Below, piece by piece: positions 1-5,042 of a stretch of DNA of 7,839 nucleotides (the stretch's first letter is position 1; every line of letters begins with the position of its first letter). The notes beneath the pieces were generated by a model. The model did no database searches and was not told the DNA's origin. It was given only the letters and a program-made list of their open reading frames with translations. This stretch comes from Candidatus Dormiibacterota bacterium (GTDB taxonomy: Bacteria > Chloroflexota > Dormibacteria > Aeolococcales > Aeolococcaceae). Location: positions 1 through 7,839 of the forward strand of contig JAFALX010000252.1 in assembly GCA_019234035.1 (NCBI GenBank), in the 5' to 3' direction. The position numbers and the translations under genes are program-made.

Positions 1-611
1 CGCACGCCGCCGATGCGCTGTGGCTTCAGCACGACGGCGTCTGCGGCCCCGAGCTGCCGCAGCCGGGCCGCGTCGGCCACGGTGCGGATCGAGGTCTCGG
101 CTGCGACCGGACACGGCGACCTGCGCCGCAGCATGGTGAGGTCCTCGAGGCTGCGAACGGGATCCTCGGCGAGCTCGATGTCGTACGCGGCAAGGCGCAG
201 CAGCTCGCGCAGCGCCGCGTCGAGATCCCAGGCGCCGTTGGCGTCGACGCGGATTCGCACGGCGGCGCCGCACGCTGCGCGCACCGCGGCGACACGATTG
301 AGCCCCTCTGCATCGCCCACCTTCACCTTGATCGTCGAACAGCCGGATTCCACGGCCATTCGCTCTGCAACGTCCGGCGCAACCCGCGGCACCATCGCGT
401 TCACGGTGACCGTGTCCACACGCGGCTCCGGAAACGCGTGCGACGCCGCCTCCTCAGCGGCGCGCTCCGCTGCCGCTCGCTCCGCCTCCGACCACGAGGG
501 CAGTGGTGAGCACTCGCCCCAGCCCGCGGCCCCCTCCACCAGCCACCCGTGGCGCTCGGCCACGTCGAGGACGGGGACGCGCAGCCGGACGCGAAACGGG
601 ATCCGTCTCAC
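1..611 (-). CDS. menC: o-Succinylbenzoate synthase MenC (3' end cut by window edge)
   Basis: MenC is an enolase-superfamily enzyme that dehydrates SHCHC to o-succinylbenzoate in cytoplasmic menaquinone synthesis. 203 complete residues are visible; the C-terminus lies beyond base 1. The N-terminal capping domain includes GWGECSPLPSWSEAE (residues 30-44). The barrel then shows the KxK motif in TIKVKVG (Lys95, Lys97), the first metal ligand in RVDANGAW (Asp123), the second in ELAEDP (Glu149), and a late barrel lysine in VVLKPQRIGG (Lys196), the expected partner of Lys97. The usual AADES motif, which supplies the third metal ligand, reads AAETS (Glu172), a conservative but unusual change. The start is GTG at 611-609, which overlaps the menA stop as GTGA; no good ribosome site precedes it, so translational coupling is likely. 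It is the third gene of menB-menA-menC. Assignment to MenC rather than another enolase-superfamily member rests on the motifs plus the men neighbours. Confidence 0.93.
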   Translation of the reverse strand, partial: MRRIPFRVRLRVPVLDVAERHGWLVEGAAGWGECSPLPSWSEAERAAAERAAEEAASHAFPEPRVDTVTVNAMVPRVAPDVAERMAVESGCSTIKVKVGDAEGLNRVAAVRAACGAAVRIRVDANGAWDLDAALRELLRLAAYDIELAEDPVRSLEDLTMLRRRSPCPVAAETSIRTVADAARLRQLGAADAVVLKPQRIGGV

Positions 612-1504
612 GCGATGAGCAGGAGCGCCGTCAGCAGCGCGCCGTACGCCAGGTACAGCTTGGACAGGCCGAGCAGCGCGGCGATGAGCTCGCGTCCATG
701 CGCCGTGCGCACCGCACGCAGCGGCGCGACGGCGAGGGGCGCGGCCACGAGCGCGAGCAACACGATTCGCGGCAGGATGCCCGCCGCGGCGGCGATCGCC
801 GGCAGGAGCAGGCCGGCCGCCACGGTGACGGCGAGCAGCGTGCGGCTGCCGCGGTCGCCGACGCGCACCGCCAGCGTCCGCTTACCCGAGGCGGCGTCGG
901 TGGGGATGTCGCGCAGGTTGTTGGCCATGAGCAGTGCGACCGCGAGCAGCCCGCACGACGCGCCGAGCCACCACGACCCCGCGGGGATGCGCAGCTGCTG
1001 CACGTACGCGGTGCCGCAGGTCGCGAGCAGGCCGAAGAAGAGGAACACGGCGACCTCGCCGAGACCCAGCCCCGCGTACGGCCGCGGGCCGCCGGAGTAC
1101 AGGGCGAGCGCGGCGACGGCGACCACGCCTGCGAGGAGCAGCCACGGCGAGGTGATCGCCGCCAGCACCACACCGGCGGCGGCGGCGATCCCGACCGCGA
1201 TGATCGCCGCCGCGGCAACCGCCTGCGGCTCCGCCATCCCGGACGCGACGAGCCGCGGCGGGCCGAGTCGGGCCGTCGTGTCGACACCGCTGACTCCGTC
1301 GAAGTAGTCGTTGGCGTAGTTGACGCCGATCTGCAGCGCCACGCCGACCACCAGCGCGAGCAGGGTCCGCGGCAGGTTGATCTCGCTGCGTCCGACCGAG
1401 GCCGCACCCACAGCCACCGGCACCACGGCGGCGACCAGCGTGCGCGGACGCGCTCCGAGCAGCCAGATGCCGGCGCCGGAGGGCCGGGCCGCCCCGGCGA
1501 TCAC
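608..1504 (-). CDS. menA: 1,4-Dihydroxy-2-naphthoate polyprenyltransferase MenA
   Basis: MenA is a UbiA-family integral membrane prenyltransferase that attaches the polyprenyl chain to DHNA, giving demethylmenaquinone. The 298-residue length is normal for the family. The first Asp-rich motif is NYANDYFDGVSGVD (residues 62-75), the prenyl-diphosphate/Mg2+ site. The second is ANNLRDIPTDAASGKRTLA (194-212). About eight or nine hydrophobic segments are spread along the chain, for example at 46-62, 94-116, 121-136, 150-162, 180-194, 222-242, 246-262 and 283-297. The N-terminal ARPRTLVAAVVPVAVG is a typical MenA opening. The reading frame stays open far upstream into menB, but homology begins only near the chosen GTG at 1504-1502. 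That start overlaps the menB TGA as GTGA, which supports translational coupling. It is the middle gene of menB-menA-menC. Confidence 0.95.
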   Translation of the reverse strand: MIAGAARPSGAGIWLLGARPRTLVAAVVPVAVGAASVGRSEINLPRTLLALVVGVALQIGVNYANDYFDGVSGVDTTARLGPPRLVASGMAEPQAVAAAAIIAVGIAAAAGVVLAAITSPWLLLAGVVAVAALALYSGGPRPYAGLGLGEVAVFLFFGLLATCGTAYVQQLRIPAGSWWLGASCGLLAVALLMANNLRDIPTDAASGKRTLAVRVGDRGSRTLLAVTVAAGLLLPAIAAAAGILPRIVLLALVAAPLAVAPLRAVRTAHGRELIAALLGLSKLYLAYGALLTALLLIA

Positions 1505-2313
1505 GGCCGGTGGGGAAACTTCGTGAAGTCGGGGGGGCGCTTCTGCAGGTAGGCGTCGCGCCCCTCCTGCGCCTCCTCGCTCATGTAGAACAGCAGCGTC
1601 GCATCGCCCGCGAGCTGCTGGATGCCGGCCAGGCCGTCGCTGTCCGCGTTGAAGCCGGCCTTGAGCAGTCGCAGTGCGAGCGGGCTCATCTCCAGGATGC
1701 GCCGGCAGACGGCCACCGTCTCCTCCTCGAGACGCTCGAGCGGCACCACGCGGTTGACCAGGCCCCAGCGCTCCGCGGTCTGCGCGTCGTACTGCTCGCA
1801 GAGAAACCAGATCTCCTTCGCCCGCTTCAGCCCGACGGTGCGGGCCAGAAGCCCGGAGCCGTAGCCGGCGTCGAACGATCCGACTTTTGGACCCGTCTGA
1901 CCAAAACGTGCGTTCTCCGCGGCGATGCTCAGGTCGCACACCACGTGCAACACGTGACCGCCGCCGATGGCGTATCCGGCAACCATGGCCACAACTGGCT
2001 TGGGAAGACGCCGGATCTGCACCTGCAGGTCGAGCACGTTGAGGCGGCCGATGCCATGCGCGTCGCGGTACCCGTCGTCGCCGCGAATGCGCTGGTCACC
2101 GCCGGAGCAGAATGCCTGCTCCCCTTCGCCGGTCAGGATGATCGCCCCGATCGAGGGGTCGTCGCGGGCCAGATCGAACGCGCGGGAGAGCTCGAAGAGC
2201 GTGGTCGGCCGGAACGCGTTGCGCACCTCGGGCCGGTTGATCGTGATCTTCGCGATGCCCTCGCTGGACTCGTAGCGGATGTCCTCCCACTCCCCTGACG
2301 CATTCCATTGCAC
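1501..2313 (-). CDS. menB: 1,4-Dihydroxy-2-naphthoyl-CoA synthase MenB
   Basis: MenB is a crotonase-fold enzyme that cyclises OSB-CoA to DHNA-CoA by an intramolecular Claisen-type condensation. It has 270 residues and matches well-known MenB proteins along its whole length. Visible motifs are the oxyanion-hole region FCSGGDQ (68-74), AGYAIGGGHVLHVVCDLSIA (112-131), FGQTGPKVGSFDAGYGS (137-153) with Ser146, the stretch EIWFLCEQYDAQ (167-178), LFYMSEEAQEGRDA (241-254) with Tyr243, and the C-terminus KRPPDFTKFP. The Gln-Thr-Gly at 139-141 is the type I pattern that binds bicarbonate as cofactor; mycobacterial type II enzymes carry Asp in place of that Gly (established knowledge). The GTG start at 2313-2311 was chosen because AAGGAG lies 11 bases upstream (2330-2325) and because the family N-terminus, WEDIRYE, follows directly. 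Longer in-frame extensions into the menE region have no homology. It leads the menB-menA-menC set and is divergent from menE. Confidence 0.97.
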   Translation of the reverse strand: MQWNASGEWEDIRYESSEGIAKITINRPEVRNAFRPTTLFELSRAFDLARDDPSIGAIILTGEGEQAFCSGGDQRIRGDDGYRDAHGIGRLNVLDLQVQIRRLPKPVVAMVAGYAIGGGHVLHVVCDLSIAAENARFGQTGPKVGSFDAGYGSGLLARTVGLKRAKEIWFLCEQYDAQTAERWGLVNRVVPLERLEEETVAVCRRILEMSPLALRLLKAGFNADSDGLAGIQQLAGDATLLFYMSEEAQEGRDAYLQKRPPDFTKFPHRP

Positions 2314-2384
2314 GCTGGCAATCGCTCCTTGTGTCGTTGATGCGAAACCCGCCGTCCCGTCAACGATCGTACCCTCGCGAAGCG
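2314..2384. promoter_or_regulatory. Divergent menB/menE promoter region with spaced inverted repeat
   Basis: This 71-base gap separates the divergent starts of menB (2313, minus) and menE (2385, plus), so both promoters must lie in or near it. It holds a perfect 7-bp inverted repeat: TCGTTGA at 2334-2340 and TCAACGA at 2360-2366, with arm centres 26 bp apart. A TTGACG that could act as a minus-strand -35 box lies at 2363-2358, but no convincing -10 follows at 17 bases. TACCCT at 2370-2375 is a possible plus-strand -10, which would place the menE transcript start almost at its ATG. The repeat is seen directly; its role as an operator is inference. Confidence 0.45.
2325..2330 (-). promoter_or_regulatory. 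Ribosome binding site of menB
   Basis: Read on the minus strand this is AAGGAG, 11 bases before the GTG start at 2313. It is the only strong Shine-Dalgarno match near the 5' end of menB and decides the start, since the reading frame itself stays open upstream to beyond 2600. Confidence 0.6.
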
Positions 2385-3638
2385 ATGGCCCGCCCCGAGC
2401 TCCCGCCGCTGCGCCCCGGCGATCTGGTCGCGTGCTCGCTCCCGGCGGCCGGCGACGCGTGGGTGCCGCTGCTCGCCACGGCATGGGAGACGGGCGCCGC
2501 CGTTCTGCCGATCGACGAGCGGCTGCCCGGCACGGCGGCGTCCCAGCTGATCGAGCGCGCGCACGCCACGGTCGTGATCGCGGCCGATCGCACGCAACGG
2601 CTGGCCGATCCGGCGGAGCACGACGAGGACCTGCTGGCCGTCGTCGCCACCTCTGGGAGCACCGGCGAGCCACGCCTGGTGGAACTCACGCGAGACGCCG
2701 TCGCGGCTGCGGTCACCGCCTCGGCCGAGATGCTCGGCAGCGCGGCTGCGGACCCCTGGTTGCTCTGCCTGCCGCCCGCGCACATCGGCGGCATGCTCGT
2801 GCTGTGGCGCCACATCATCCTCGGCGCGCCCGTGGAGCTTCGTGCCTTCAGCGTGGATGCGATGGCCGGCGCCACGGACGCCCGGTTCGCCTCGCTCGTG
2901 CCCACGCAGCTGCGGCGTCTGCTCGACGCAGGCATCGATCTCTCCCGATTTCGCGCGATCCTCGTCGGCGGCGCCGGCGTGCCGTCCGATCTCGCGTCCG
3001 CCGCCGCCGCCCACGGCGTCAGCGTCGTCACGACGTATGGGTTGACGGAGTCGTGCGGCGGCGTGGTGTACAGCGGGCGCACGCTGCCGGGCACGAGCGT
3101 GCGCATCGCGAACGGCGGCGAGGTGCAGATCGCGGGGCCGACACTGATGCGTGGCTATCGCTCCGATCCGGCCGCGACGGCCGCGGCGTTCACCGACGAC
3201 GGGTGGTTGCGCACCCGCGACGCCGGCGCCATCGGCAGCGATGGCGTCCTCACGGTGCACGGCCGCCTCGACGACGCCATCCTCAGCGGCGGCGAGACGG
3301 TGTGGCCGCTCGCCGTCGAAGCAGCGCTGGCGTCGCACCCGCAGGTGGCCGACGTCGGCGTGACCGGATGGGACGACGACGAGTGGGGCCAGCGGGTCGT
3401 CGCGTTCGTGGTGCCGCGCGACGCGGCCGCCGCGCCCACGCTGGCGGCGCTCCGCGAGCACGTCGCCAGACGTCTGCCGCGCTACATGGCCCCGCGCGAG
3501 CTCCTCATCACGGACATGCTGCCGCGCACGACGCACGACGGCCAGGGCGGCAAGGTGCGGCGGGACGTTCTGCGGCGCGCTACAGGTGGCCGGTCACACG
3601 GAGCACATTGGCCACCGGAGCGACCAGGCTCAGCATGA
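2385..3638 (+). CDS. menE: o-Succinylbenzoate-CoA ligase MenE
   Basis: MenE is an AMP-forming acyl-CoA synthetase (ANL superfamily) that activates o-succinylbenzoate to OSB-CoA using ATP and CoA, feeding MenB. The 417 residues show the core motifs in order: phosphate-binding A3 loop TSGSTGEPR (89-97), PPAHIGGM (130-137), A5 TTYGLTES (216-223), A7 DGWLRTRDAG (272-281), A8 hinge GRLDDAILSGGE (293-304), and A10 GGKVRRD with the catalytic lysine Lys390. The A3 loop ends in Arg97 where Lys is usual. The N-terminal domain is short, as is common in MenE. ATG at 2385 is preferred, as homology starts soon after it; an in-frame ATG at 2340 and GTG at 2331 would lengthen it by 15-18 unremarkable residues, and no strong ribosome site favours any of the three. 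The last roughly 20 residues after the A10 region look unconserved and are encoded antisense to the DUF5658 gene. The context with menB, menA and menC makes the substrate assignment firm. Confidence 0.94.
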   Translation: MARPELPPLRPGDLVACSLPAAGDAWVPLLATAWETGAAVLPIDERLPGTAASQLIERAHATVVIAADRTQRLADPAEHDEDLLAVVATSGSTGEPRLVELTRDAVAAAVTASAEMLGSAAADPWLLCLPPAHIGGMLVLWRHIILGAPVELRAFSVDAMAGATDARFASLVPTQLRRLLDAGIDLSRFRAILVGGAGVPSDLASAAAAHGVSVVTTYGLTESCGGVVYSGRTLPGTSVRIANGGEVQIAGPTLMRGYRSDPAATAAAFTDDGWLRTRDAGAIGSDGVLTVHGRLDDAILSGGETVWPLAVEAALASHPQVADVGVTGWDDDEWGQRVVAFVVPRDAAAAPTLAALREHVARRLPRYMAPRELLITDMLPRTTHDGQGGKVRRDVLRRATGGRSHGAHWPPERPGSA

Positions 3639-3945
3639 TGAAGATGCCGAGCACCATGCGCCGGATCCACCATTTCAGCCGCAGCATCAGCACGACGCCG
3701 AGCACCAGGAAGGCGATCAGCAGCTTGGAGCCGTACGCGACGAGCGGATCGTTGCTCACCAGGTGTCCGAAGATCGGATTGGCCTCGCTGAACTGACCAG
3801 TGCCGACCGCGTAGGCCGTGGTGAGCGTGTCCAGGAGCTGCGTGGCGACAAACAGCGCCACGAGCACCCAGGTGTCCGTGTAGCTGAACAGGTGGCGGAG
3901 CCATCGGGCCTCGCTGCCGAGTGCTGCTGCTTGAGTCGACCGCAC
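3580..3945 (-). CDS. DUF5658 family three-helix membrane protein
   Basis: A small integral membrane protein of unknown function, 121 residues. The family signature is seen as a first helix carrying ATQLLDTLTT (residues 34-43) followed by EANPIFG (54-60), then a second helix with an early lysine (Lys74). Three hydrophobic segments lie at about 26-48, 68-89 and 97-118, with a KWWIRR charged link at 91-96 between the second and third. The GTG start at 3945-3943 is decided by a strong AGGAGG seven bases upstream (3958-3953); the frame remains open to 4071 but that extension is low-complexity and lacks a ribosome site. Its 3' end runs 59 bases into the 3' end of convergent menE. The family match is from memory of the D-x-x-T-T ... 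E-x-N-P pattern. No reaction or partner can be assigned from sequence. Confidence 0.85.
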   Translation of the reverse strand: MRSTQAAALGSEARWLRHLFSYTDTWVLVALFVATQLLDTLTTAYAVGTGQFSEANPIFGHLVSNDPLVAYGSKLLIAFLVLGVVLMLRLKWWIRRMVLGIFIMLSLVAPVANVLRVTGHL

Positions 3946-4058
3946 CCCACCGCCTCCTCTGCTGATCACGCCGTTCCTCGCGGAGGCCCCGAGCGCCTCG
4001 GAACCATCACACCGTTCAGTGTGACAGGTGGACATTGGCGCAGTCGTCGCCGGGCGTG
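3946..4058. promoter_or_regulatory. Divergent upstream region with perfect spaced palindrome
   Basis: These 113 bases separate the divergent DUF5658 gene (minus) and the small membrane gene at 4059 (plus). A perfect 6-bp inverted repeat with a 6-base spacer, TCACAC at 4007-4012 and GTGTGA at 4019-4024, lies here and is 18 bp in total, a size typical of a dimer operator. Weaker GC-rich repeats (CCTC/GAGG at 3976-3986 and GAGGC/GCCTC at 3983-3999) lie beside it. No T-run follows any of them, so a terminator is unlikely. No clear -35/-10 pair was found on either strand. Binding by the nearby TetR or Crp/Fnr protein is possible but is inference. Confidence 0.4.
3953..3958 (-). promoter_or_regulatory. 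Strong Shine-Dalgarno of the DUF5658 gene
   Basis: On the minus strand this reads AGGAGG, seven bases before the GTG at 3945. It is among the best ribosome sites in the window and sets the start of the DUF5658 gene against several longer in-frame alternatives. Confidence 0.75.
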
Positions 4059-4247
4059 ATGAGCCATACACTTCAGTACAACGTGCCCGGTGTCGTTTTA
4101 TTGATCGTCCTGGCCGTGCTGATCTCTACGGTGCTCTGGTGGGGCACCCGCCTCCCACCGACGCGGCCGCGACCGGACAGCCGCTACCGGGGCCGCACGT
4201 TCATGTCCGTCCATCGCCGCTTGCAGAAGCGCCGGCGCGACCGCTGA
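4059..4247 (+). CDS. Small single-helix membrane protein with Arg-rich tail
   Basis: A 62-residue hypothetical protein. A polar N-terminus MSHTLQYNVP is followed by one clear transmembrane helix (residues 11-29, GVVLLIVLAVLISTVLWWG), then a Pro/Arg-rich stretch and a very basic C-terminus ending RRLQKRRRDR. By the positive-inside rule the tail should be cytoplasmic and the N-terminus outside. ATG at 4059 is preferred; an adjacent GTG at 4056 and a TTG at 4035 are alternatives, and none has a strong ribosome site. The gene stops 12 bases before the convergent tetR stop and is divergent from the DUF5658 gene. That it is real rests on the well-formed helix with its cationic flank, in a stretch where no competing frame makes sense. 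I do not recognise a family. Confidence 0.6.
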   Translation: MSHTLQYNVPGVVLLIVLAVLISTVLWWGTRLPPTRPRPDSRYRGRTFMSVHRRLQKRRRDR

Positions 4248-4259
4248 CTTTGCGCGAGC

Positions 4260-4868
4260 TCAGGCGAGCGCGCCGGCCGGCCGCCACCACGACGACATCT
4301 CCACGAGCATGCGGTCGCACACCGCCCGGGCCCGTGTGGCGTCGACGCGAACGGTGAGCCAGGCGGCGAACGTCGCCGCCGCAAGCAGGCCGGCGCGGTC
4401 CTCGCTCGGGGTCAGCCCGTCGCGCTCGCGCGCAGCGGCACAGCGCAGCCCGTTGCAGTACGCGCCGTTCAGCCGGTCCCAGAACTCCGTGGCTCGCACA
4501 TCGACCGGCGCATCACGCCCCGCGAACTCGACGATCGAGTTGACCCACAGACAGCCGTAGCGAGACGGGAGCCCGTCGTCCATGAAGAGGTCTCGCAGGT
4601 CGCGCACGAACCGGTCGACCGCGTCCGGGGCCGCTCCCTTCGCCTCCAACGGCGTCAGGAGTGGGCCGATGAAGCCACAGATGTACGCGTCGAGAACGCG
4701 CGCGAAGAGCCGCGGCTTGCTGCCGAACGCCTGGTACAGGCTGGAGCGGCTCAACCCCGTGGCCACCTCCAGGTCGGACACGGCTGCCCCGTCGTACCCC
4801 AGCCGCCAAAACGTCTCCTTGGCGTGCTCGAGCACCGCCTCGATGCGGTATGTCCGCCCCCTTGACAC
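4260..4868 (-). CDS. TetR/AcrR family transcriptional regulator
   Basis: A 202-residue one-component repressor of typical TetR length. The N-terminal DNA-binding domain (about 8-56) reads IEAVLEHAKETFWRLGYDG, then the helix-turn-helix VSDLEVATGLSRSSLYQAFGSK (30-51), followed by RLFARVLDAY. The C-terminal ligand/dimer domain contains GCLWVNSIVEFA (105-116), a segment like that of the YxaF/LmrA-type subgroup (from memory), and a Trp-rich end, EMSSWWRP. The ligand is unknown. GTG at 4868-4866 is chosen because GGGAGG (4879-4874) lies five bases upstream and the family N-terminus starts just after it; the frame stays open to 5576 but only as the complement of the crp gene. It is divergent from crp across 174 bases and convergent with the small membrane gene at 4059. 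TetR proteins usually control neighbouring genes, so that small gene, crp or itself are candidate targets. Confidence 0.92.
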   Translation of the reverse strand: MSRGRTYRIEAVLEHAKETFWRLGYDGAAVSDLEVATGLSRSSLYQAFGSKPRLFARVLDAYICGFIGPLLTPLEAKGAAPDAVDRFVRDLRDLFMDDGLPSRYGCLWVNSIVEFAGRDAPVDVRATEFWDRLNGAYCNGLRCAAARERDGLTPSEDRAGLLAAATFAAWLTVRVDATRARAVCDRMLVEMSSWWRPAGALA

Positions 4869-5042
4869 TGGACCCTCCCGTGTAACCCGTCTGCCTGTTG
4901 ACGCGCGCGATCCACTGGACCGTGCAGTACAATTCGCCGCCGGCAGTCGGCCACGGTTTCGGTAACCAATATCACATGACGCAGCAGAAGTCGAAGCGAC
5001 ATTCCCTGGCGATCCGGAGCCGTATTCCCGGGAAGACACACG
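4869..5042. promoter_or_regulatory. Divergent tetR/crp upstream region with -10-like and CRP-like sites
   Basis: These 174 bases hold both promoters of the divergent tetR and crp genes. TACAAT at 4928-4933 is a near-consensus plus-strand -10 box; TTGACG at 4898-4903 is consensus-like but 24 bases away, too far for a standard pair. ACTG at 4914-4917 and CAGT at 4925-4928 form a short inverted repeat spaced by seven bases that touches the -10-like box. GGTAA-N6-TCACA at 4961-4976 matches eight of ten fixed bases of the CRP consensus TGTGA-N6-TCACA and lies 67 bases before the crp start. A second short repeat, GGTT/AACC at 4955-4967, overlaps it. All are seen directly; functions are inferred. 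Confidence 0.4.
4874..4879 (-). promoter_or_regulatory. Ribosome binding site of tetR
   Basis: On the minus strand this reads GGGAGG, five bases before the GTG at 4868. It supports that start over the many upstream in-frame codons. Confidence 0.65.

Noticed and set aside
503..1552. Long plus-strand open frame (about 349 codons) opposite menA
   Set aside because: Its product is an Arg/Gly/Asp-rich low-complexity sequence typical of antisense frames in GC-rich genes, while the minus strand encodes a clear MenA with both Asp-rich motifs.
1505..1939. N-terminal extension of menA within menB
   Set aside because: The extension is an out-of-phase reading of MenB; MenA homology starts only at the GTG at 1504.
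2314..2673. N-terminal extension of menB toward 2673
   Set aside because: The frame is open, but the extra residues are the complement of menE, show no MenB homology, and the ribosome site at 2330-2325 supports the GTG at 2313.
2133..3536. Long minus-strand open frame opposite menE
   Set aside because: Composition is biased to Arg, His, Gly and Ala with no domain; the plus strand encodes MenE with all adenylation motifs.
2279..3796. Long plus-strand open frame in another phase of menE
   Set aside because: Arg-rich low-complexity product; out-of-phase reading of menE and the complement of the DUF5658 gene.
4898..4933. TTGACG plus TACAAT as one sigma-70 promoter
   Set aside because: The spacer is 24 bases, well outside the usual 16-19, so the two boxes are unlikely to act as a pair.
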